Source of the DNA: Casp-actino8 sp001510455
Lineage (GTDB): Bacteria; Actinomycetota; Acidimicrobiia; Acidimicrobiales; Ilumatobacteraceae
DNA: 64,000 nucleotides
Direction: 5' to 3'
NCBI GenBank assembly: GCA_027592035.1
Contig: JAQCIK010000006.1
Coordinates: forward strand, 1-64,000
Positions 34,846 to 42,555 of the stretch are shown piece after piece. The notes below the pieces were generated by a model. The model did no database searches. It was not told where the DNA came from and was given only the letters and a program-made list of their open reading frames with translations. A program made the position numbers and the translations under genes. The stretch's first letter is position 1. The number at the start of each line of letters is the position of its first letter.

Positions 34846-36060
34846 ATGGCAATCCCTGTCGATCAAATCAATCTGCCCACCGTCGACTTCGGCCTCGCCG
34901 ACACCGAGGACCAGCGCCGCCACCTCGAATCGATCGCCCGGGACTCCTGGATGGCGCGTGGCCCGTTCGGCTACGTCGTCTTCTCGTACGAGGACTGTGT
35001 CGCGATCCTGCGCGACAAGCGTTGGCACAACGCGGCGAGCATCGTCACCGAACTTCGTGCCGTCTCCGATCCGCGGCTGAACGAGAGACGTCGCGAGACC
35101 ATCTTGTCGGCCGAAGGAGACACGCACACTCGTCTGCGGCGGCTGGTCGCGTCGTCGTTCACACCGCGCTCGGCCGACGCCCTCCGCCCCTTCATGCGGG
35201 AAGTGCTGAATGAACTTCTCGATCCGCATACGCCGTCGGGGCGCTGTGACCTGACCGTCGACGTGCTCGAGCACTACCCGATTCCGATCATCTGCGAGTT
35301 GCTGGGCGCGCCCCGAAAGGATTGGCAACTCTTCAGTCGTTGGGCCGAGGACGTCCTTCGTATTTTCAACGCCACAGCCGCCGACGAAGTCGACCTCATC
35401 ATCGAAGCACAAGATTCACTCGAGGAGTACGTACGAGGACTGATCGCCGATCGACGTCGCAAACCGGCCGAAGACCTCATCACGTCACTCATCGCAGCTG
35501 AAGAAGCCGGTGACAAACTCTCCGAGGACGAACTCGTCATGATGGTCCAAGCCGTCATCGTCGGTGGCACCGACACCACGCGCAATCAACTCGGTTGCTC
35601 AGTGGCCCTGCTTGCTGAACACCCCGATCAGTGGGCCGCTCTCGCCGAGGAACCCGACCTGGCGCCTCGCGCGGTCGAGGAGACGATGCGGGTCGCAGGA
35701 GCCGTCCGAGGCACCGGACGTTTCGCGAGCGTCGACATCGAGTATCGGGGCATTCACTTCCCCGCCGGTACGTTCGTCGCACCAGCACTCGCCGTTGCGA
35801 ATCTCGACGAGAACGTGTTCACCGCCGCTCACGACTTCGACATCAGGCGTGAACCTGCCGGCCAACCACAGATGACATTCGGATCGGGTATCCACTACTG
35901 CCTCGGTGCCGCTCTCGCTCGCGCCGAACAGCAAGAAGCCCTGCCGATTCTCGCCCGCCGTATGCCCAACATGAAGATCGACGGCGCCGTCACCTGGAAG
36001 CCCTCGACGGTGGCGATCTTCGGGCCCGAGAAACTGCCCCTCACCTTCGACCCCAACTGA
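34846..36060 (+). CDS. Cytochrome P450
   Basis: Soluble bacterial heme monooxygenase of 404 residues. The I-helix oxygen-activation motif is VGGTDTTRNQLG, the K-helix ExxR is EETMR, and the heme ligand Cys is in FGSGIHYCLGAALARAEQ. No membrane anchor. No ferredoxin or reductase partner is adjacent. It is followed after 14 nt by the aminotransferase gene, so both are probably cotranscribed and act on one pathway, opposite the aldehyde dehydrogenase and amine transporter. The substrate is unknown. Confidence 0.93.
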   Translation: MAIPVDQINLPTVDFGLADTEDQRRHLESIARDSWMARGPFGYVVFSYEDCVAILRDKRWHNAASIVTELRAVSDPRLNERRRETILSAEGDTHTRLRRLVASSFTPRSADALRPFMREVLNELLDPHTPSGRCDLTVDVLEHYPIPIICELLGAPRKDWQLFSRWAEDVLRIFNATAADEVDLIIEAQDSLEEYVRGLIADRRRKPAEDLITSLIAAEEAGDKLSEDELVMMVQAVIVGGTDTTRNQLGCSVALLAEHPDQWAALAEEPDLAPRAVEETMRVAGAVRGTGRFASVDIEYRGIHFPAGTFVAPALAVANLDENVFTAAHDFDIRREPAGQPQMTFGSGIHYCLGAALARAEQQEALPILARRMPNMKIDGAVTWKPSTVAIFGPEKLPLTFDPN

Positions 36061-36074
36061 TCCGAGGAAACCAC

Positions 36075-37418
36075 ATGGATCGCGAACGGCTCGCGACTCG
36101 TCATCGAGAAGAGTTCGACCTCTTCGCCCGCACCCACCCCCGTTCGGCCGAGATCACCGGCAGCGCCCGGCGTCATCTCGTCGCCGGTGTTCCCATGCCG
36201 TGGATGACGCGGTGGCCGGGCGGATTTCCGGTGTTCGTCGATCATGCATCGGGGGCACGATTCGTCGACGTCGACGGACACGAATACGTCGACTTCTGCA
36301 TGGGTGACACCGGGGCCATGGCCGGCCACGCACTCCCGGCGGTGACCGACGCACTCGCCGAACGCGCGCGTCGCGGTATCACCACCATGTTGCCGAGTGA
36401 GGACGCCGTGTGGGTGGCCGACGAATTACGTCGACGTTTCGGTCTCGACAAATGGCAGATCGCAATGACGGCGACCGATGCCAACCGATTCGTTCTTCGA
36501 TTGGCGCGCGCCATCACCGGACGTCCGAAGATCGCCGTGATCGACTGGTGTTATCACGGAACAGTCGACGAGACGCTCGTCATTCGCGGGGCCGATGGTC
36601 GAACGATGCATCGACCGGGGGCCATCGGTCCGAGTGCCGATGTGGAAGTCACCACCCGCGTCGTGCCTTTCAACGATCTCGAAGCACTCGATGCCGCCCT
36701 CGCCCACGGCGATGTCGCCTGCCTCTTGATGGAACCGGCGCTGACCAACATAGGAATCGTCCTGCCCGATCCCGGTTATCTCGATCGAGTTCGCGAGGTC
36801 ACCCGCCGTCACGGAGTGCTCTGGGTGGTCGACGAAACGCACACCATTTGTGCCGGACCCGGAGGATGCACCAAGGCTTGGGGTCTTGATCCAGATTTCT
36901 TCGTGATCGGTAAACCGATCGGCGGTGGCATGCCAGTGGCCGTCTACGGAATGACCGACGAGGTCGCCGACCGAGTCGAGTCACTCATCGGCGATCATCT
37001 CGTGGACGTGTCGGGCATCGGAGGAACGCTCACTGGCAATGCACTCGCACTCGCTGCGGTGAGAGCGACGCTCTCGACCACCCTTCTCGAGGACGACTTC
37101 GCGCGAATGATCGACTTGGCCACGTCGTGGACCAAAGGTGTCGAGAGCGCCTTCCGGGCGCGTCGGCTCGACTGGCACGTGCAGCAACTCGGGGCCCGAG
37201 CCGAGTACTGGTTCTGTCCCCCACCCCGCAACGGCGCCGATGCCGCCGCCGCCTCCGACCACGAACTCGACGCGTACATGCACCTGTTCGCTCTGAACCG
37301 GGGAGTTCTGCTGACGCCGTTCCACAACATGGCGCTGATGTCCCCGGCCCACCGGTCGGCCGACGTCGATCGGCACACCGAGGTGTTCGTGGAGTCCTTG
37401 GCCTCGCTTCTCGACTGA
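36075..37418 (+). CDS. Class III aminotransferase (glutamate-1-semialdehyde aminomutase-like)
   Basis: PLP enzyme of 447 residues. Schiff-base Lys is in FVIGKPIGGGMPVAVYG, the cofactor-ring Asp in WVVDETHTICAGPGG, and the N-terminal part (FVDVDGHEYVDFCMGDTGAMAGH) matches the GSA aminomutase/omega-aminotransferase group. CYHGTVDETLVIRG is the usual phosphate-binding neighbourhood. The P450 stop is 14 nt upstream with a GAGGAAA ribosome site. An omega-amino acid or amine substrate is inferred from the neighbouring transporter and aldehyde dehydrogenase; heme synthesis (HemL) is less likely because no other heme gene is near. Confidence 0.87.
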   Translation: MDRERLATRHREEFDLFARTHPRSAEITGSARRHLVAGVPMPWMTRWPGGFPVFVDHASGARFVDVDGHEYVDFCMGDTGAMAGHALPAVTDALAERARRGITTMLPSEDAVWVADELRRRFGLDKWQIAMTATDANRFVLRLARAITGRPKIAVIDWCYHGTVDETLVIRGADGRTMHRPGAIGPSADVEVTTRVVPFNDLEALDAALAHGDVACLLMEPALTNIGIVLPDPGYLDRVREVTRRHGVLWVVDETHTICAGPGGCTKAWGLDPDFFVIGKPIGGGMPVAVYGMTDEVADRVESLIGDHLVDVSGIGGTLTGNALALAAVRATLSTTLLEDDFARMIDLATSWTKGVESAFRARRLDWHVQQLGARAEYWFCPPPRNGADAAAASDHELDAYMHLFALNRGVLLTPFHNMALMSPAHRSADVDRHTEVFVESLASLLD

Positions 37419-37458
37419 CTCGAGGGGTCCGACGCGGACACGGGAGGGTCCGTCCCGT

Positions 37459-37479
37459 AATTCGAACATTCTTCGAATT
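37459..37479. promoter_or_regulatory. 8-bp inverted repeat next to a promoter (possible operator)
   Basis: AATTCGAA, 5-nt spacer, TTCGAATT; perfect arms in an AT-rich island. It ends 7 bp before a TACTGT -10 box (37487-37492) and so covers the -35 region of the secreted-protein gene. A regulator site is likely; which regulator is unknown. Confidence 0.45.
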
Positions 37480-37486
37480 GGCGTGA

Positions 37487-37492
37487 TACTGT
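37487..37492 (+). promoter_or_regulatory. Probable -10 box (TACTGT) of the secreted repeat protein gene
   Basis: Gives an 80-nt leader before ATG 37584, including a six-codon open frame (37502-37522) and a GAAAGGAT ribosome site. Confidence 0.35.
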
Positions 37493-37583
37493 GACTCAAT
37501 CGTGAGATACAGATCTCCCTGACCCTCGCTCGCCGTGCCGTAACGGTTGGCACGACGTTCACGAAAGGATCGGCCCGTCCGTC

Positions 37584-38510
37584 ATGAAGCGCACCTCGGC
37601 GACCCACCCATCGAAGCTCCGAATCAGGCGTTACGTCCTTGCGACCGTCACGGTCGCCGGCCTCCTGGCCGGCGCGACCGGGTGTGGCGGAGACGATGGC
37701 TCAGCATCGAACGACGCCGACGTCCAGGCGCTCATCGAGCAACTCCTTGCGGCCGCGCAACAGGGAGCCACTCCCGATGAGCTCGCCGACCTTCTGGCCG
37801 AGGCCGACCCTGATCTCATCACCCAGGTGGTCCCCGAGATCGAAAATCAACTGGACATCGACGTTCCCGAAACGACCGTTGCGCCGACGACTCTCCCTGG
37901 TGGGGACGATCAGACCTCACCCCAAGGAGACGGGAGCGGCGCCGGTTCGAGCGGTGGCTCCGTCCCCACGATCACAGTGCCCGGCGGTATCCCCACCGTG
38001 CCCGGATTGGCCACACCGAGCCTGCCCAGCACCACCAAAGCACCGGTGGTGACGCTTCCCGGTGGCACCCCCAGCCTTCCCGGACTGGGCACACCTTCCC
38101 TGCCATCGACCACCAAGGCGCCCGCGATCACGCTTCCGGGTGGCACCCCCAGCATTCCCGGACTCGGCACACCGTCTCTGCCGTCGACCTCGGCTCCTGC
38201 GAACACCACCGTCACGTTCGATCTCGTGCAGCTGGACGACCGGAGTGACTCCAAGTTCCTTCAGGTCATCCTGTCGGTCGATTCCGTCGGCAAACCCGCC
38301 TTCGTCGACCTCAATTACGACTCGCTCTCGGGAGTCGTGACTCGACGCCTCAGCCTCAACTTCGAGCAGCAGATGGACCCCGACACATCGCTGTGGACTC
38401 TCGTGATGAGCTCGGACACCGATCCCTGCTCTCTTCGCTTCACCATCGTTGACAACCTGATGGTCAATACCAAGGGCGTCACTTCGTACAAGAGGTTCAT
38501 GGGTTGCTGA
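37584..38510 (+). CDS. Secreted or lipoprotein with three 26-residue Pro-rich repeats
   Basis: Not recognised. The 308 residues have a basic N-terminus, a hydrophobic signal (about 17-31) and a Cys at 34 in a lipobox-like GATGC (weak, the -3 Leu is missing). A short helical acidic domain (about 43-95) follows. Residues 130-207 are three near-identical units built on PGGTPSLPGLGTPSLPSTTK, a likely extended wall-spanning linker. The final 95 residues look like a beta-rich domain with two cysteines (DPCSLRF and the terminal Cys). It probably places a small domain outside the membrane. An upstream inverted repeat suggests regulated expression. Confidence 0.7.
   Translation: MKRTSATHPSKLRIRRYVLATVTVAGLLAGATGCGGDDGSASNDADVQALIEQLLAAAQQGATPDELADLLAEADPDLITQVVPEIENQLDIDVPETTVAPTTLPGGDDQTSPQGDGSGAGSSGGSVPTITVPGGIPTVPGLATPSLPSTTKAPVVTLPGGTPSLPGLGTPSLPSTTKAPAITLPGGTPSIPGLGTPSLPSTSAPANTTVTFDLVQLDDRSDSKFLQVILSVDSVGKPAFVDLNYDSLSGVVTRRLSLNFEQQMDPDTSLWTLVMSSDTDPCSLRFTIVDNLMVNTKGVTSYKRFMGC
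37971..38204 (+). repeat. Three tandem 78-bp coding repeats
   Basis: Encodes residues 130-155, 156-181 and 182-207 of the secreted protein. Units two and three are the most alike; the first differs at several codons (VPGG, GIPTVPGLA). Confidence 0.8.
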
Positions 38511-38553
38511 TCACTCGCCGTGTTTCGACACGGTGCATGGCGAAGATCCTGCC

Positions 38554-38559
38554 TAACGT
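38554..38559 (+). promoter_or_regulatory. -10 box of the LLM oxidoreductase gene (TAACGT)
   Basis: Located 6 nt before ATG 38566; leaderless spacing. Confidence 0.55.
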
Positions 38560-38565
38560 GACGGC

Positions 38566-39612
38566 ATGACTCGCGACATCAAACTCGGTTACAACACCGG
38601 TTACTGGTCGGCCGGACCGCCGGCCGGTGCTTTCGATGCGGTGAAGGAGGCCGAGCGCCTCGGATTCGATTCGATCTGGACCGCCGAGGCCTACGGGTCG
38701 GACGCTCTCACGCCACTCGCCTGGTGGGGTGCACACACCGAGAAGGTGCGTCTCGGAACGGCGATCATGCAGATGAACGCCCGCACACCCACGGCAGCGG
38801 CGATGGCGGCGATCACACTCGATCACCTCTCGAACGGACGCTTCATCCTCGGTCTCGGCGCGAGCGGCCCACAGGTCGTCGAAGGTTGGTACGGCCAGGC
38901 GTACGGCAAGCCGCTGGCCCGTACCCGTGAATACGTCGACGTCGTGCGGCAGGTACTGGCGCGTGAAAAGCCGGTCGAGAAACACGGGGAGTTCTACGAC
39001 CTCCCCTACACCGGTGCCGACGGCAAGGGGCTCGGTAAGGCCTTGCGTTCGACCGTCCACCCGCTGCGCTCCGACATCCCGATCTTCCTGGCCGCCGAAG
39101 GACCGAAGAACGTGGCCCTGTCGGCCGAGATCTGCGACGGCTGGTTGCCCTTGTTCTTCTCACCGAAAGAGGACGGCTTCTATCGCACATGTCTGGCCGA
39201 AGGTTTCGCCAAGTCCGGCGACCCGAACAAGGCCGACCGTTTCGAAGTGGCGTCGACGGTGATGATCATTCCCGGCGAAGACGCCGAGAAATGCGCCGAC
39301 ATGGTGCGACCCTTCCTCGCGTTGTACGCCGGTGGAATGGGAGCGCGGGGCGCCAACTTCCACTTCGAGGTGTTCGCCCGCATGGGGTACGAGGACGTCG
39401 CCACCAAGGTGCAGGACCTCTACCTCGAAGGCAAGAAGGACGAAGCGGCGGCGGCGATCCCGCTGAGGATGGTCGAGGACGTGGCCCTCGTGGGTCCGCC
39501 CGACAAGATCAAGGACGAACTGGCGAAGTGGAAAGAGACGTGCATCAGCACGTTCCTGGTGAGCGGACCGGCCATGGTCCTGCCGCTCTACGCCGACCTC
39601 ATCCTCTCCTGA
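38566..39612 (+). CDS. LLM-class F420-dependent oxidoreductase
   Basis: Luciferase-like TIM-barrel protein of 348 residues that most likely uses reduced or oxidised coenzyme F420. The pattern LGYNTGYWSAG, then AERLGFDSIWTAEAYGSD, RLGTAIMQMNARTP and GRFILGLGASGPQVVEGWYG fits the actinobacterial F420 group (CPS_4043-like or Rv-type). The substrate is not known. FO synthase for F420 is encoded at 52939-55368 in this window, so the cofactor is made by the cell. Confidence 0.9.
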   Translation: MTRDIKLGYNTGYWSAGPPAGAFDAVKEAERLGFDSIWTAEAYGSDALTPLAWWGAHTEKVRLGTAIMQMNARTPTAAAMAAITLDHLSNGRFILGLGASGPQVVEGWYGQAYGKPLARTREYVDVVRQVLAREKPVEKHGEFYDLPYTGADGKGLGKALRSTVHPLRSDIPIFLAAEGPKNVALSAEICDGWLPLFFSPKEDGFYRTCLAEGFAKSGDPNKADRFEVASTVMIIPGEDAEKCADMVRPFLALYAGGMGARGANFHFEVFARMGYEDVATKVQDLYLEGKKDEAAAAIPLRMVEDVALVGPPDKIKDELAKWKETCISTFLVSGPAMVLPLYADLILS

Positions 39613-39616
39613 TTTC

Positions 39617-39690
39617 GACCAAATTCGCCCACTCTGTTGCGCTAGTACCCACCCACGGTGCTCAATGCATCAGAGTGGGCGATTTTGATC
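39617..39690. repeat. 20-bp inverted repeat around a 34-nt loop
   Basis: Arms 39617-39636 and 39671-39690 match at 18 of 20 positions, with a 13-bp perfect core (TCGCCCACTCTG and its complement). It fills the space between the convergent LLM gene and the zinc-ribbon gene, ending inside the latter's stop. Either a bidirectional terminator with a long loop or a small mobile palindrome. Confidence 0.6.
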
Positions 39691-39865
39691 AGTCGCAGCA
39701 GGAGTCGCGCCAGCCGCATCCCTTGCACTTGAAGTGAGCGTGTTCGGGGAACAGGTCTCCCCCGCACAGCGGGCACTCGGCGAAGGTCCCGAGCGGCGAT
39801 CGGCACGATCCGCCATCGGCCGGCGGCGGCACCAACTGTTCGAGAGGTCGGACGTCACCTGACAT
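39689..39865 (-). CDS. Small zinc-ribbon protein (58 aa)
   Basis: The 58-codon frame encodes a compact two-CxxC zinc ribbon: CPLCGGDL and KCKGCGWRDSCCD, with a further Cys near residue 21 (GGSCRSPLG). An ATG with a GGAGG-like site 3 nt upstream starts it. The function is unknown; such ribbons often mediate protein or nucleic acid contacts. The overlapping reading in another frame lacks any domain pattern, whereas the spacing of cysteines here supports a real gene. Confidence 0.7.
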   Translation of the reverse strand: MSGDVRPLEQLVPPPADGGSCRSPLGTFAECPLCGGDLFPEHAHFKCKGCGWRDSCCD

Positions 39866-39910
39866 GCCTCCAGTTTGTCACCACCCAGAGTTCGCCCGGG
39901 TGACCGTCAC

Positions 39911-39916
39911 TAGGCT
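39911..39916 (+). promoter_or_regulatory. Probable -10 box of the MFS gene (TAGGCT)
   Basis: Located 14 nt before ATG 39931, leaving a leader of about 7 nt. Confidence 0.4.
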
Positions 39917-39930
39917 CGCATCACCCCTCC

Positions 39931-41190
39931 ATGTCATCGACCACCAGCGATCCCCTGCCCCACTCGCACACCCCCGGCTCGGCCCGAGCGGCTTTTTCGT
40001 ACCGCAGTTATCGCATCATCTGGACCGGACTCTTCCTGTCGAGCATCGGAACCTGGATGCAGAACCTGGCGTTGCCCGCCTACATCGATCACCGCACGGG
40101 TTCGGCCCGCATCGTCGGAATCCTCATCTTCGCCCAACTCGGACCACTTCTTCTTCTGGCCATTCCCGGCAGCATCATCGCCGACCGAGTGAATCGACGC
40201 GTCTTCCTCCTCGCGATGGAGTGGCTTCAACTCGTGTTCTCACTCGTGCTCGCCGCCATCGTCGCGATCGACGGTCCGATCTGGTCGATCTTTCTCGTCC
40301 AGCTCGTGATCGGCACCGGTAACGCGCTCAACGCACCGGCCTTCCAAGCCAGCATTCCTCTTCTCGTCGATCGACGCGACCTGGCCGGCGCCATCAGCAT
40401 GAACTCGATCCAATTGAACGGAAGTCGCGTTCTCGGCCCCACACTCGCCGCCGTCCTCACCTTGTGGGGAGTGTCGACGGCCGGACTCTTCGTCATCAAC
40501 TCGTTCACCTATCTGTTCCTCATCGTGGCGATCGGCATGGTCACGATCCCCGACATTCGCGGGGATCACGTCGCAAAGGGCTGGCAGCAGTTCCTCATCG
40601 GTCTGCGTATCAGCCGCCAACGCACGGTGCTGTCGCGACTCCTCGTGGCCATGGCCACCTTCTCACTCTTCTCGCTCGTTCTCGTCGCACTCTTCCCGTC
40701 GGTCACTCGACTCAACTTCGGCGTCGATTCCGAGAGCTCCACCTTCAAGGCGATCTACGCCGTCTGGGGACTCGGGGCGTTCACCGGCGCCGTCCTCACC
40801 GGCACGGTCCTCACTCGATTCCGACGTCCGAAAGTCATCACCTACGGATTCCTCGGATTCGGCGTGTCACTCGCCGCCTTCGCGCTCGTTCGATCCCCCG
40901 GACCAGCATTTCCGATCGGCTTCGTCCTCGGCATCTTCTATTTCATGCTCGCCACGGCGATGATCACCGTCTTCCAGGAGAACCTGCGCGACACCGAACG
41001 AGTCCGAGTGATGCCTCTCTGGTTCATGGCCTTCGGAGGAACCGTCACCATCGGCGGCCTCATCGCCGGACCCATCATCGATGCCATCGGAGCGAGATGG
41101 GTTCTCCTCTTCGGAGCACTCTACGCGATCCACCTGGCACGCTGGTGCAACATCGATCGACTTCCGCGAAACGCCTTTCTCACCGATTGA
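39931..41190 (+). CDS. Major facilitator superfamily transporter (EntS/MFS_3-like exporter)
   Basis: Inner-membrane transporter of 419 residues with about 11-12 hydrophobic helices. The N-terminal pattern FAYRSYRIIWTGLFLSSIGTW-like (here AAFSYRSYRIIWTG), GSIIADRVNRR after helix 2 and NALNAPAFQASIPLLVDRRD are typical of the EntS-like exporter group. The substrate is unknown. The gene ends 7 nt from the convergent murF. Confidence 0.88.
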   Translation: MSSTTSDPLPHSHTPGSARAAFSYRSYRIIWTGLFLSSIGTWMQNLALPAYIDHRTGSARIVGILIFAQLGPLLLLAIPGSIIADRVNRRVFLLAMEWLQLVFSLVLAAIVAIDGPIWSIFLVQLVIGTGNALNAPAFQASIPLLVDRRDLAGAISMNSIQLNGSRVLGPTLAAVLTLWGVSTAGLFVINSFTYLFLIVAIGMVTIPDIRGDHVAKGWQQFLIGLRISRQRTVLSRLLVAMATFSLFSLVLVALFPSVTRLNFGVDSESSTFKAIYAVWGLGAFTGAVLTGTVLTRFRRPKVITYGFLGFGVSLAAFALVRSPGPAFPIGFVLGIFYFMLATAMITVFQENLRDTERVRVMPLWFMAFGGTVTIGGLIAGPIIDAIGARWVLLFGALYAIHLARWCNIDRLPRNAFLTD

Positions 41191-41197
41191 TCGAAGC

Positions 41198-42529
41198 TCA
41201 CTGAGTGACGCGCTCGACGAGTCGGTCGAGACCGGCTACCCGGCTGCCCTTCACGAGAACCGCCGCCGTCTCGTCGAGATCGAGGATCTGCGTGACCGCG
41301 TCGTCGATCGTCGTAGCCGGAACCCCGTAGGAATCGGTTCCTACCGCAATCACTTCCACGTCGAGTCGGGCCGCCAAGTCGCTGATCCGTCGATGGGCCG
41401 CAACTTCGTCGTCGAGTTCGGCCATGAGACCCAGCACTGCGATCCGACGGGAGGCTCGTAATCCGGCCAACGTCTCGAGAGCCGCTTGTACGGACGTCGG
41501 GTTGGCGTTGTACGAATCGTCGACGATCGTTGCTCCCGTCGGCACACGAAGAATTTTCATTCGATGTGGCGACAACGAGGCGCTGGCCAAGCCCTCGGCC
41601 ATGGCATCGAGCGGGATGCCGAGTACCAACCCGGTCGCCAAGGCCGCCGCGGCATTCGAGGCCATGTGACGTCCCGGAATCGACAGCCTCACGTCGATCG
41701 CGCCGTTCGGTGTGAACGCCGTGAATCTGGCGTCACCGAGTGGCCCGAGGTCGAGGCCGGTGATCCGCACGTCGGCTTCGGCCGACTCACCGAAGGTCAC
41801 GACACGGGCATTCGTTCGCGATCGCATCGCCACCACTCGTGGATCGTCGGCATTGAGCACGGCGGCTCCGAAGGACGGCAACGCTTCGACGAGTTCCCCT
41901 TTGGCCTGCGCGACACCGTCGATCCCACCGACTTTCGAGGTGTGCGCTTCTCCGACGCGTGTGACGACACCGATGGCTGGTCGAGCGACACGACAGAGCG
42001 AGTCGATCTGCCCGAATCCGCGCATCCCCATCTCGAGAACCAGAACCTCGGTATCGCGAGGAGCGTTCAAGATGGTGACCGGAAGACCCTGCTCGTTGTT
42101 GTAACTGCGGGGGTTGGCAACCGTTCGACGTGATGGCGACACAGCGGCTGCAACGAAATCCTTGGTGGAGGTCTTGCCCACCGAACCGGTGATTCCGACT
42201 GCCATGGTGCCGGCCGGAAAAAGGCTTCGGGCCCATCTGGCGGCGTCCATGAGCGCAACGGACGTGTCAGGTACGACGATCGAGGTCGTACGCGTCGCCA
42301 CATCAGGCGATGGCTCTCGTGACACCAGACAGGCCACCGCTCCGGCTTCGACCGCACCGGGAACGAAGTCGTGACCGTCCCGTTCGGCGATCAGAGCCAC
42401 GAACATCTGCCCCGGTCGCAGATCACGCGAGTCGAACGATGCGCCGTCGATCTCGACATCGGGCCCCGACACACGACACGGCCCGTGCTCGGACAGAGCA
42501 CGGGCCAGATCGGAAGCACGCCAACGCAT
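41198..42529 (-). CDS. murF: UDP-N-acetylmuramoyl-tripeptide--D-alanyl-D-alanine ligase
   Basis: Adds D-Ala-D-Ala to the UDP-MurNAc-tripeptide, the last cytoplasmic step of the stem peptide. The 443 residues have the Mur-ligase P-loop GITGSVGKTSTKD, the N-terminal UDP-binding part FDSRDLRPGQMFVAL, NEQGLPVTIL and the C-terminal DDSYNANPTSVQAAL. ATG 42529 stands 6 nt after a TACCGT box; a longer frame would run into the diiron gene. It is isolated from the usual mur cluster, with no other mur gene in the window. Confidence 0.93.
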   Translation of the reverse strand: MRWRASDLARALSEHGPCRVSGPDVEIDGASFDSRDLRPGQMFVALIAERDGHDFVPGAVEAGAVACLVSREPSPDVATRTTSIVVPDTSVALMDAARWARSLFPAGTMAVGITGSVGKTSTKDFVAAAVSPSRRTVANPRSYNNEQGLPVTILNAPRDTEVLVLEMGMRGFGQIDSLCRVARPAIGVVTRVGEAHTSKVGGIDGVAQAKGELVEALPSFGAAVLNADDPRVVAMRSRTNARVVTFGESAEADVRITGLDLGPLGDARFTAFTPNGAIDVRLSIPGRHMASNAAAALATGLVLGIPLDAMAEGLASASLSPHRMKILRVPTGATIVDDSYNANPTSVQAALETLAGLRASRRIAVLGLMAELDDEVAAHRRISDLAARLDVEVIAVGTDSYGVPATTIDDAVTQILDLDETAAVLVKGSRVAGLDRLVERVTQ

Positions 42530-42535
42530 GCTCGA

Positions 42536-42541
42536 ACGGTA
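42536..42541 (-). promoter_or_regulatory. -10 box of murF (TACCGT)
   Basis: Located 6 nt before ATG 42529, within the 26-nt gap after the diiron gene. Confidence 0.55.
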
Positions 42542-42555
42542 GTTGTCGTGAACGG

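Noticed and set aside
37459..37479. LexA SOS box
   Set aside because: The inverted repeat resembles TCGAAC-N4-GTTCGA but the spacing between half-sites is one base short and the second half is TTCGAA, so it does not match the known actinobacterial consensus.
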